64,000 nucleotides of DNA from contig NZ_VVIW01000022.1 of the NCBI RefSeq assembly GCF_011682045.1, positions 41,719-105,718 of the forward strand, written 5' to 3'. Positions 44,168 through 52,493 of this stretch are shown here, one piece after another. Every line of letters starts with the position of its first letter. The stretch's first letter is position 1. Position numbers and translations under genes: made by a program. This DNA is from Massilia aquatica (GTDB lineage: Bacteria; Pseudomonadota; Gammaproteobacteria; Burkholderiales; Burkholderiaceae_D). The notes below the pieces were generated by a model. It did not search any database. It was given only the letters and a program-made list of their open reading frames with translations, and was not told where the DNA came from.

Positions 44168-44941
44168 ATGCGCCACCTCCTCGCCCTTGTCATCCTGCTT
44201 GCCGGCGCAGTCAATGCCGGCGCCCAGACCCAGAGCGCCGCTCCCCAGCCCGGCCAGGTGCTGGTGTCGGGCACCGTGCCCGATGAAGCGACCAAACTGG
44301 CCGTGCTGACGCGCCTGCGCGACATCTACGGCGCCGCCATGGTGGTCGACCAGATCAGCATCGGCCAGGTCGCCACCCCGGCCAACTGGAACAGCTATGT
44401 GGAGAAACTGATCACGCCCGACCTCAAGTCGATCTCGCGCGGCCAGCTCAAGATCGACGGCAGCACCGTCAGCATCAAGGGCGAAGTGGGAAGCGAAGCG
44501 ACGCGCCAGAAAATCGGCGCCGGCGTCACCGCCAGCCTGAACCCGACCTACACGGTCAACAACACGCTGCGCGTCTCGGCCGCCGACCAGAGCGTGCTCG
44601 ACACCACCCTGGCCAACCGCATCGTCGAATTCGAAAGCGGCAAGGCCGAGCTGACCCAGACCGGGCGCGCGATCCTCGACGAGATGGCCGCCGCCATGAA
44701 AAAACTCAACGACCGCAAGATCGACGTGATCGGCCACACCGACAGCCAGGGCAACAAGACGACTAACCAGAACCTGAGCCAGGCGCGCGCCGACGCGGTC
44801 AAGGCCTACCTGATCGGCGCCGGCATCAAGGGCGAACTGCTCAGCGCCTCCGGCCAGGGCGCCGACCGCCCGGTCGCCAGCAACGACAGCTCGGACGGGC
44901 GCGCGCGCAACCGCCGCATCGAATTCCGGATGGCGCAATAA
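44168..44941 (+). CDS. OmpA-family periplasmic protein of the T6SS locus
   Basis: 257 aa, signal peptide 1-19 (AVNAGAQ). Residues about 80-135 resemble a BON-like domain (LKIDGSTVSIKGEVGSEATRQ). C-terminal OmpA peptidoglycan-binding domain about 150-257: IVEFESGKAELTQTGRAILDEM, DVIGHTDSQGNKTTNQNLSQARADAV, ASGQGADRPVASNDSSDGRARNRR. TssL in this cluster lacks a peptidoglycan-binding extension, so this protein may provide cell-wall anchoring (TagL/TagN-like role, inferred). Confidence 0.88.
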   Translation: MRHLLALVILLAGAVNAGAQTQSAAPQPGQVLVSGTVPDEATKLAVLTRLRDIYGAAMVVDQISIGQVATPANWNSYVEKLITPDLKSISRGQLKIDGSTVSIKGEVGSEATRQKIGAGVTASLNPTYTVNNTLRVSAADQSVLDTTLANRIVEFESGKAELTQTGRAILDEMAAAMKKLNDRKIDVIGHTDSQGNKTTNQNLSQARADAVKAYLIGAGIKGELLSASGQGADRPVASNDSSDGRARNRRIEFRMAQ

Positions 44942-44965
44942 GCGCCGCCCCACTACAAGGACATC

Positions 44966-46051
44966 ATGTTTGCAGCAGAACAGCTTTTAACCCCGATCAG
45001 CGAAGACCGCCCGGCCGGCGAGGACCTGGCGTTTTCACCCGACCTCGACGCCATCAACCTGGCGCGCAAGGCCGACGACCCGTCGCTCGACCAGGGCGAA
45101 TGGGTTACCGAAATCAAGGAAGCGGACTGGGAATTCGTGGTCAAGCGCTGCGCCGCCCTGATCGAGACGCAGAGCAAGGACTTGCGCCTGGCGGTCTGGC
45201 TGGCCGAGGCGGCCGCCAAAAAATACCAGCTGCGCGGCCTGGGCGAGAGTTTTCGCGTCATCGCCGGCCTGCTCGATCAGTACTGGGAACTCGGCCTGTA
45301 CCCGGAAGCCGAGGACGGCGACCAGGACCAGCGCATCGGCAACCTGTCGTGGATCCTCGGCCGCACGCCGGCCCTGGTGCGTGAAACGCGCGTCACCGAA
45401 GGCAACCGCGGCTACACCATCATCGACTTCGAAGTGGCGCGCAAGCTGGCCAACGCGCCCGCCCCCAGCGGCAGCCACAGCAACGGCCACACCAATCCGG
45501 GCAGCGGACCGGCGCCGCTCAAGCTGGCCGACCTGGAAAAAGCGCGCAGCGCCAACTCGGCGCGCTTTCGCGAGACCTTCACCGCCGACGCCCAGTACTG
45601 CCTGGATGGACTCAAGCTGTTCGAACAGGCAGCCGACGCCCGTCTCGGGCACGACAGCCCGGGTTTTTCCAACGCCCGCGAAGCACTGCAAAACATGGTC
45701 ACCCTGATGCCGTCCGCGTCCGCCGCCGTCGAGGCCGAACAGCCGGCCGACAGCGCCGACTATGCTTATAGCGAGCCGCAGAATGACCAGGGCCCGCAAG
45801 GCGGCGTGGCGGTGCCGTCCGGGCCACCGGGCGTGATCCGCACGCGCGACCAGGCCGTGACCCAGCTGCGCAACGTGGCCGAATTTTTCCGCCGCACCGA
45901 GCCGCACAGCCCGGCCTCGTACTTCGCCGACAAGGCGGCCGACGCCGCCGGCACCGACCTGCACGTCTGGCTGCGCTCGGTGGTCAAGGATGCCGGCGCC
46001 ATGGCCCACATCGAAGAGCTGCTGGGCGTCAAGCCGCCGCAGGACGATTGA
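44966..46051 (+). CDS. tssA: T6SS cap/baseplate protein TssA
   Basis: 361 aa. N-terminal ImpA domain about 5-135: LLTPISEDRPAGEDLAFSPDLDAI, DWEFVVKRCAALIETQSKDLRLAVWLAEA, GLLDQYWELGLYPE. A Pro/Gly linker at about 165-185 and a C-terminal helical domain with VTQLRNVAEFFRRTEPHSPASYFADKAA. TssA organises sheath assembly. Confidence 0.95.
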   Translation: MFAAEQLLTPISEDRPAGEDLAFSPDLDAINLARKADDPSLDQGEWVTEIKEADWEFVVKRCAALIETQSKDLRLAVWLAEAAAKKYQLRGLGESFRVIAGLLDQYWELGLYPEAEDGDQDQRIGNLSWILGRTPALVRETRVTEGNRGYTIIDFEVARKLANAPAPSGSHSNGHTNPGSGPAPLKLADLEKARSANSARFRETFTADAQYCLDGLKLFEQAADARLGHDSPGFSNAREALQNMVTLMPSASAAVEAEQPADSADYAYSEPQNDQGPQGGVAVPSGPPGVIRTRDQAVTQLRNVAEFFRRTEPHSPASYFADKAADAAGTDLHVWLRSVVKDAGAMAHIEELLGVKPPQDD

Positions 46052-46062
46052 GAAACGGCCGC

Positions 46063-46698
46063 ATGTCAAGGGCCACGCTGTGCGCCTTGACGCTGCTGGC
46101 AGCGTCGGGCGCGGCGCTGGCCCAGTCGTGCAACCGCAACGAGGACGACGGGGATCACCTCTACCCTTGGGAATTTTGCGACGATGATGTCCGCCACCGT
46201 CAGCTTGCGCAATTCAAGGATTTTCCGGCCGAACCGGCAGCGCGCTTCACCCCGGTGCTGCCGCAACGCCTGGCGGGCGCGGACGCCGCGACCAACGCGG
46301 CGTGGATGGAGGCGATCCGGCGCGAGCTTCAATCGCAACAAGGCCTGTTCGCCGGCCATTACCTGTTTGTGCACCGTGGCGGCTGCGGCGCCGGATGCCA
46401 TCAGTCGCTGATCGTCGACCTGCGCAATGGCCGCATCCACGCGCCGGAGCAAATCAATCTGGTGCAGGCCAACGTGAACAACCTCACGCCGACCCTGTGC
46501 AAGAAGCTCGACATCGACTGCATGCAAGACACGTATACCTTTCGCAGGGACAGCAAGCTGCTGGTGGTGGTCGGCGCCCTGGGCGAGGACGCGGAAAAGC
46601 GCGGGATCTACCATTTTCGCTGGGATGACGACAAGCTGGCCTTGGTCTCGAAGCTCGAAAAGTCACCCTACGACAAACCGACAAAGCGCGCACGCTAG
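46063..46698 (+). CDS. Exported protein within the T6SS locus, unknown
   Basis: 211 aa from ATG at 46063; a TTG at 46048 overlapping the tssA stop (TTGA) is an alternative. Signal peptide 1-21 (TLLAASGAALAQ). Six to eight cysteines (SCNRNED, WEFCDDD, GGCGAGCHQS, LCKKLDIDC) point to a disulphide-stabilised periplasmic protein. Not recognised. Its place between tssA and clpV suits an effector, immunity or accessory role, unproven. Confidence 0.65.
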   Translation: MSRATLCALTLLAASGAALAQSCNRNEDDGDHLYPWEFCDDDVRHRQLAQFKDFPAEPAARFTPVLPQRLAGADAATNAAWMEAIRRELQSQQGLFAGHYLFVHRGGCGAGCHQSLIVDLRNGRIHAPEQINLVQANVNNLTPTLCKKLDIDCMQDTYTFRRDSKLLVVVGALGEDAEKRGIYHFRWDDDKLALVSKLEKSPYDKPTKRAR

Positions 46699-46740
46699 CG
46701 TGCACGCCGCAAGCGCCCACCCAATTTCCCCACGATCCGC

Positions 46741-47544
46741 ATGTCAAACTCCCCCACGGTCACCTATGCGGGCCAGGAACTGTTCCTGGTCGAAGGCACG
46801 CTCGCATCGCTGCACCACGCAGCATCGAAAACGCGTCTGCTCGAGGCGCTGGCCCGCCACATGCGCGATCCGCGCGCGCAGTCGGGCGACAGCAGGGAGG
46901 CGGCCGGCATGCACCAGGCGCTGGCGGAAGAAACCGTCATGTATGAGCTCTCTGAATATGACACACCCGTGTTCATCGCGCGCCTGGACGGCTCGCTGTT
47001 ATTTGGCATGTTCGACAACGCCTGCGCACTGGTCGAGGGCGACCGCGTGCGCGCCGTGGTCGCGAAGAGCGGCGCACATCTGCACCTGCATGGCCTGATC
47101 CGCGATGCTGACAAGATGATGCTGCTGCCGCCCGGCGCCGACTCCGGCCCGCTGGCGCGCGTGCGCAGCAACAAGCGCGGGCTGTGGCGGCTCATTTTCG
47201 GCATCTGGATCGCCTCCGCGCTCATCACGGCGATCGTCATGCACACCCAAGGCGGTTTCCGGTTCGGATGGGAGGGGTTCTTTTTCACGCTGGCGATGAT
47301 GCTGTTCTCGGCCGCCTTGATCCGGCTTGGCGAAGGCTCGCCCTATCAGATCATGCCGGGCGGAGACCACGCGCAAGCCATCTTTACGGTGTATGGTTTC
47401 GCGCTTCCGGCATACTTCGACGCCACGGAGGGCATGACGTGGTACAGCGGAGCGGGGACGTTTTACGCGCCCAACGCCGGCATCGCCCTCGAAAAACACC
47501 AGAAAAAATGTCGATCTTTGATCGCAAGCGAGCCAACACCATGA
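46741..47544 (+). CDS. Two-helix membrane protein, putative T6SS effector family
   Basis: 267 aa. Soluble N-terminal ~145 residues (VTYAGQELFLVEGTLASLHH, ALAEETVMYELSEYDTPVFIARLDGSLLF), then two membrane helices at about 148-168 and 179-196 joined by a short loop, and a C-terminal soluble segment. The layout resembles a family that databases call putative type VI secretion effector, named by recall only. No catalytic motif visible. Its stop overlaps the next gene start by 4 bases. Confidence 0.6.
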   Translation: MSNSPTVTYAGQELFLVEGTLASLHHAASKTRLLEALARHMRDPRAQSGDSREAAGMHQALAEETVMYELSEYDTPVFIARLDGSLLFGMFDNACALVEGDRVRAVVAKSGAHLHLHGLIRDADKMMLLPPGADSGPLARVRSNKRGLWRLIFGIWIASALITAIVMHTQGGFRFGWEGFFFTLAMMLFSAALIRLGEGSPYQIMPGGDHAQAIFTVYGFALPAYFDATEGMTWYSGAGTFYAPNAGIALEKHQKKCRSLIASEPTP

Positions 47545-48524
47545 CCATCATTCATCCACAGCGGCGCGCGGCGCGCACCCTCGCCACCGCCCTCCTGCTC
47601 GGCGCGGCCGGAGCGTGCGGCGCCGGCAGCGTCACCGGCGGCGTGTATTCCAACTTCGGCAACGACCTGCTAGTGCCTGTCTTCCCCGGCAAGAACTGGC
47701 TGCCGATGTATGCCAACAAGGACGACACCAAGCCGGTACGGGAACTGTTTGATGCGCGGGTGCTCGATGTCAGCTCCGGCAACTGGGAAGCCTGCATCAG
47801 CATGGCCGCCCCGGCGGGACGGGTGCGCTGCCGTGTCGAAGGCGCCGATACCTGGGTCGATCGCTGGAGCTTCACCGGCCCGCGCGAAGTCCTGCCGGTC
47901 GAACCGTGGCCGTTTCGCTACTGGCTGTACCTCGCCAGCGAAGGATCGGGCAGCGAAGAAACCACGGACCTCTACAACGCGGTGCCACGCTCGCCCTACC
48001 TGGTCAAGCCGAAGCAGTTCGCCAGCGTGTTTTTCATCGTCAAATTCGACAAGCGCGGTTTTGCCATCAGTCCCAAGACCGGCAAGCGCACCGGCGACCG
48101 GGTGTTCCTGGCAGGCGGCGGCGCCTACCTGGCGCCGGACGACCCGGCCAAGCGCCTGCGCCAGCGCTGGCTGTTCCTGAGCTACTATCACAGCAGTCTC
48201 AAGGCGCTGTGTCCGGGCGAAGCGGAACAAAGCTGCGCCAGCGCCATCAACCTGCAGCCGCAATGGCGCGGGATCAAGGCGCTGCACGCCGAACCTGCCA
48301 AACCTTACGCAGGACGCATGTTCGGGCCCGCCGAGACAGCCTTTGCGCGCCATGGCGAACCCGCGCTGCCTTTCAATTACACGGTTCCCGCCGACGTGGA
48401 CATGCCCGCCGACGAACATGCCAACAGCGCGGCCGAACGTGCCGCCAACCGGGCCAGGCCTTTTTGCATCATCGATTGCCCGCCCGGCGCCAATCTGGCC
48501 ATTCCCGATCCGGCGCCCCGCTGA
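47541..48524 (+). CDS. Exported protein within the T6SS locus, unknown
   Basis: 327 aa from ATG at 47541 (ATGA overlap with the preceding stop). N-terminal signal-like segment ATALLLGAAGACGAGSV; the cysteine could be a weak lipobox but does not fit well. Mature part: GGVYSNFGNDLLVPVFPGKNWLPMYANKDD, PVEPWPFRYWLYLA, FFIVKFDKRGFAISPKTGKR. Not recognised. Coupled to the two-helix protein, so the pair may act together (effector/immunity or envelope accessory). Confidence 0.62.
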   Translation: MTIIHPQRRAARTLATALLLGAAGACGAGSVTGGVYSNFGNDLLVPVFPGKNWLPMYANKDDTKPVRELFDARVLDVSSGNWEACISMAAPAGRVRCRVEGADTWVDRWSFTGPREVLPVEPWPFRYWLYLASEGSGSEETTDLYNAVPRSPYLVKPKQFASVFFIVKFDKRGFAISPKTGKRTGDRVFLAGGGAYLAPDDPAKRLRQRWLFLSYYHSSLKALCPGEAEQSCASAINLQPQWRGIKALHAEPAKPYAGRMFGPAETAFARHGEPALPFNYTVPADVDMPADEHANSAAERAANRARPFCIIDCPPGANLAIPDPAPR

Positions 48525-48715
48525 CGCTGGCACTCGACGCCATGCTCTGCCGCCCATCAAGCCGTGAGGACCGAGGCGACGAGCGCCACCACGCGCGACG
48601 CTGTTGACAGACGCGCGTTCCGAGAAAGTGATGGGGGAATGGATGCGGCCGGCCCGCCGAGGCGCCGGCCACCCGCCGGCCAGGACGCGCCGCTGGCGCA
48701 TCCCGGCCGGGCAGC
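48525..48715. other. Convergent gap with hairpin
   Basis: 191 bases between convergent genes. The only structure seen is GGCCGGC (48647-48653) pairing with GCCGGCC (48664-48670), with no T-tract. Possible terminator for either strand. Confidence 0.35.
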
Positions 48716-51373
48716 TTACTTGATGGTGTACTTGAACTGGCCCTTCTTGTCGGCGCTGACCTTGATTTTGGCGATCGCGGCACCTTCGGCCATCTTGGCC
48801 AGCACGGTTTCGGCGATCTCCGGCAGCAGGGTGCCGTTGAGGATATTGTCGACGTTACGGGCGCCCGAATCGACTTCGGTGCAGCGCGCCAGCACCGCGT
48901 CGACCAGCGCTTCGTCGTACGTGAACTCGGCCTTGTGGTTGGCCGCGATGCGCTGGGCGATCTTGCGCATCTTCAGTTCGATGATCTTGACCAGCGCGTC
49001 GTCGCCCAGCGGGTAGTAAGGAATGACCTTCAGGCGCCCCAGGAAGGCCGGCTTGAACTGCTTCATCAGGTGCGGACGAATCATGTCTTCGAGCTGCTCC
49101 GGGGTCGGCATTTCTTCCGGCGTCTTGTTCAGGCAAGCCTGCATCATCGCGCTCGAGGCCACGTTCGACGTCAGGATGATGATGGTGTTCTTGAAGTCGA
49201 TCTCGCGCCCTTCGGCGTCGTCCATCACACCCTTGTCGAACACCTGGAAGAACAGCTCCATCACGTCCGGGTGGGCTTTTTCGACTTCGTCGAGCAGCAC
49301 CACGCTGTACGGATTGCGGCGCACCGCTTCGGTCAGCACGCCGCCTTCGCCGTAGCCGACGTAGCCAGGTGGCGAGCCTTTCAGGCCGGAGACGCTGTGC
49401 GCTTCCTGGTACTCGCTCATGTTAATGGTGATCATCTTGCGTTCGCCGCCGTACAGCACATCGGCCAGCGCCAGCGCGGTTTCGGTCTTGCCGATGCCGG
49501 ACGGGCCGACGAACAGGAACACGCCTTTCGGTTTGTTCGGGTCATCGAGGTTGGCGCGCGAAGTGCGCACGCGCTGCGCCACCGCTTCGATCGCGTACGA
49601 CTGGCCCAGCACGCGCTCTTCGAGCAAGTCCTTGAGCTTCAAGACCGTCTTGATTTCGTCCTTGACCATTTTGCCGAGCGGGATGCCGGTCCAGCCAGCG
49701 ACAATCTCCGCCACCACGTGGCCGTCGACCTGCACCGGCACCATCGGCGTCTCGCCTTGCAGGGTGCGCAATTCGGTCATCAATGCCTGGATAACCTTGC
49801 TTTTGCTGGCGTCCTTCTGCCCCGCTTCTTCCAGCGAGCGGCGGCCATCCATGATTTTTTCGGTCAGCTGCTTTTCCTGTTCCCAGCGCGCCGCCAGCGC
49901 GCTGTGCTGTTCGGCGGCGGCCGTGCGCTGCGCCGCCAGTTCCTTCAGGCGCGCCACGTGCGAGCCGCCCGCGCTTTCTTCGCGCTTGAGGGCGCCGGCT
50001 TCGATGTCGATGCGTTCGAGCTTGCGCGCCAGGTTTTCGATCAGCGCCGGGGTGGCGTTCTGGCCCAGGGCGACCTTGGCGCAGGCGGTATCGAGCACGC
50101 TGATGGCCTTGTCCGGCAGCTGGCGGCCCATGATGTAGCGGTGCGACAGGCGCACCGCTTCGGTGATCGCTTCGTCGTAGACGCGCACGCCGAAGTGCTT
50201 TTCCATCAGCGGGGCCATGCCGCGCAACATGGCGCAGGCCAGTTCTTCGCTCGGTTCTTCGACCTTGATCACCTGGAAGCGGCGCGCCAGGGCCGCGTCT
50301 TTTTCGAAGTATTTTTTATACTCGCCCCAGGTGGTGGCGGCGATGGTGCGCAGTTCGCCGCGCGCCAGCGCAGGTTTGAGCAGGTTGGCCGCGTCGTTCT
50401 GGCCGGCGGCGCCGCCGGCGCCGATCATGGTGTGCGCTTCATCGATGAACAGGATGATCGCGTGCGGGCTTTTCTTGACTTCGTCGATCACGCTTTTCAG
50501 GCGGTTCTCGAATTCGCCCTTGACGCTGGCGCCGGCCTGCAACAGGCCCATGTCGAGGGTGTGGATTTCGACGCCCTTGAGCACGTCGGGCACGTCGTCG
50601 CTGGCGATGCGCAGCGCCAGGCCTTCGACCACGGCGGTCTTGCCCACGCCCGCTTCACCGGTCAGGATCGGGTTGTTCTGGCGCCGCCGCATCAGGATGT
50701 CGATGGCCTGGCGGATTTCGGTGTCGCGCCCGATCACCGGATCGACCTTGCCTTCGCGCGCGCGCTCGGTCAGGTTGGTGGTGAACTGGTCCAGCGACGG
50801 CGTCTTGGAGGCGGCCTTGGCGGTCATGTCGCCGACCGGGTCATGCCCTTCGCCGTCCTGCACCGCGCCCGGCGCTTGGGCGGCCACCGCTTCCTGCGAG
50901 CCGGCGGCCAGCTTGTCGAGGTTATGCTTGATCTGTTCGACGTCGAACTTGGCGAACAGTTTGGAGCCGCGGAAGGCCAGCTGCGCCAGTTCCGGATCGG
51001 TCAGCAGCGCTTGCAGCAAGTGGCCGCTGCGGATTTCGGCCGCGCGCCCCGATTGAATATCGAGCGAGGCGATCAGCCAGGCGTTTTCGAACAGCTTGGG
51101 CAGGCGCACCGAGAACACCGGCGTGCGCGAGTTGCCCGCCTTGAGGCGCGCCACTTCGGCCTGCAGGTCCGCTTCGAGCATGCCGGCGCTGATGCCGCAC
51201 TGGCGCGAGATCAGCGCGAAGTCGCTCTTGGGCTGCTCGAGCAGGGCCAGGAACAGGTGTTCGATGTCGACTTCGTACTGGCCGAGCGAGACGCAGATGC
51301 CCGCCGCGCGGGTGGCGGCGGTGCGGCTGGTTTCGTTGAGTTTGCCGATCAGCGTTTTCAGGTTGATGCTCAT
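48716..51373 (-). CDS. clpV: T6SS sheath-recycling ATPase ClpV
   Basis: 885 aa. N-terminal Clp-N domain about 1-150 starting INLKTLIGKLNETSRTAATRAAG, typical of ClpV. First AAA Walker A GEAGVGKT at 239-246, Walker B ILFIDEAHT; second Walker A GPSGIGKT around 635 and VVLLDEVEKAHPDV. Disassembles contracted TssB/TssC sheaths. Last gene of the leftward tssB-C-hcp-E-F-G-H operon. Confidence 0.97.
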   Translation of the reverse strand: MSINLKTLIGKLNETSRTAATRAAGICVSLGQYEVDIEHLFLALLEQPKSDFALISRQCGISAGMLEADLQAEVARLKAGNSRTPVFSVRLPKLFENAWLIASLDIQSGRAAEIRSGHLLQALLTDPELAQLAFRGSKLFAKFDVEQIKHNLDKLAAGSQEAVAAQAPGAVQDGEGHDPVGDMTAKAASKTPSLDQFTTNLTERAREGKVDPVIGRDTEIRQAIDILMRRRQNNPILTGEAGVGKTAVVEGLALRIASDDVPDVLKGVEIHTLDMGLLQAGASVKGEFENRLKSVIDEVKKSPHAIILFIDEAHTMIGAGGAAGQNDAANLLKPALARGELRTIAATTWGEYKKYFEKDAALARRFQVIKVEEPSEELACAMLRGMAPLMEKHFGVRVYDEAITEAVRLSHRYIMGRQLPDKAISVLDTACAKVALGQNATPALIENLARKLERIDIEAGALKREESAGGSHVARLKELAAQRTAAAEQHSALAARWEQEKQLTEKIMDGRRSLEEAGQKDASKSKVIQALMTELRTLQGETPMVPVQVDGHVVAEIVAGWTGIPLGKMVKDEIKTVLKLKDLLEERVLGQSYAIEAVAQRVRTSRANLDDPNKPKGVFLFVGPSGIGKTETALALADVLYGGERKMITINMSEYQEAHSVSGLKGSPPGYVGYGEGGVLTEAVRRNPYSVVLLDEVEKAHPDVMELFFQVFDKGVMDDAEGREIDFKNTIIILTSNVASSAMMQACLNKTPEEMPTPEQLEDMIRPHLMKQFKPAFLGRLKVIPYYPLGDDALVKIIELKMRKIAQRIAANHKAEFTYDEALVDAVLARCTEVDSGARNVDNILNGTLLPEIAETVLAKMAEGAAIAKIKVSADKKGQFKYTIK

Positions 51374-51407
51374 GCAGGGTTCCTTTTATTGGTGTTCGTT
51401 TTGTCAA

Positions 51408-52493
51408 TCACAGCGCGTGTATATCGTAGCGGACATCGTTGCGGTCTTCCTGGAGCGCCTGGGTGACCAGAAAACTGTCCCATCCCAGGCGCCCGTGGGT
51501 AGCGGCGGCATCCATCTGCATGCCCTGCACGTCGGGGCCGCGCAGCACCAGCTGGACTTCGTATTCGAGCGACACGCCGGTAAACATGGTGACCATGCTC
51601 TTGAGCGCGCGCGCCGCCTTCCCGCCCGGCAGGAAGGAGTTGAAGCTGTCATGGTCGAGCGGACCGATGACCAGGCGCAGGCGCAGGTCGCGCTGCCATA
51701 CGCGCTCGCCGGCCATGGCGCCGGCGCCGAGCATCGAGTTGGCCGCGCCCAGCATGGTCTGCTGGCTGGTCGGCACCTCGTACCAGCAACCGATGAACTG
51801 TTCGGCCCTGACGCGCTTGCCGAAATACTCGGACAGCACGCGCGCGACCTGCACCGCCGACGGCGGCCGGTGGCGCAGCGCCGAGGCGAAGTAGCCGAGC
51901 GACTCGTCCAGCACCCCGCCCCCGAGTTCATCGTTGAGGCGGTGGCGCAGGCTGTCGTTGCCGACCCCGGCGAGCGAGAGCAGCAGCGGCAGGAAGCTGT
52001 CCTTGCCGTCGATGGCGTATTTGAGTTCGAGCCGGTACTTGCGCCAGGCTTCGAAAAACAGCGCCACCGAGCGGCTCGAAAAGGTGTCGAGAAAGGCGCG
52101 CGGACCTTCATCCTTGTTATAGATGATGTGGGCCGAAATGCGGTCGGTGTAATGGGCCGGCAGCGCACCCGACACGCCCAGCAGGCCCATGAAGGCCGGC
52201 GTGATGCGGATGTACTTGAGCGTGTTCGATTGCAGCGCTTCGCCCAGCGACCTGGCCTGGCGCGGCAGTTCGCGCGGCACCGGTTCCAGCTTTTCAAGTT
52301 CGCTCGGCGGAAACGCCAGCGAGGTCGAGTTCTGGAAACGCAGGAAATTGGCGATCGCGCCCTGCTGCGGCGAGCCGTGGCGCTTGAGCCATAGCTCGAG
52401 CATGCGCACCGCCTGGAAGAACTGGAAGCGGTACGGTTCCTCGAACAGGCGCTCGATTACAGCAGGCTCAAATCGCCGCTTCGTGGCAAGCAT
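51408..52493 (-). CDS. tssG: T6SS baseplate protein TssG
   Basis: 361 aa. Opening VIERLFEEPYRFQFFQAVRMLE, then SLAFPPSELEKLE, FMGLLGVSGALPAHYTDRI, VIGPLDHDSFNSFLPGG match TssG (ImpH). Starts 37 bases inside tssF in another frame, so the two are translationally linked; they form the TssF2G wedge. Confidence 0.95.
   Translation of the reverse strand: MLATKRRFEPAVIERLFEEPYRFQFFQAVRMLELWLKRHGSPQQGAIANFLRFQNSTSLAFPPSELEKLEPVPRELPRQARSLGEALQSNTLKYIRITPAFMGLLGVSGALPAHYTDRISAHIIYNKDEGPRAFLDTFSSRSVALFFEAWRKYRLELKYAIDGKDSFLPLLLSLAGVGNDSLRHRLNDELGGGVLDESLGYFASALRHRPPSAVQVARVLSEYFGKRVRAEQFIGCWYEVPTSQQTMLGAANSMLGAGAMAGERVWQRDLRLRLVIGPLDHDSFNSFLPGGKAARALKSMVTMFTGVSLEYEVQLVLRGPDVQGMQMDAAATHGRLGWDSFLVTQALQEDRNDVRYDIHAL

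Noticed and set aside
46741..47544. Calling this gene a proven T6SS effector
   Set aside because: Only position and a remembered family label support it; no catalytic motif, so kept as putative.
48935..51466. 843-codon open frame antisense to clpV
   Set aside because: Shadow of a highly conserved AAA+ gene; no protein-like features.
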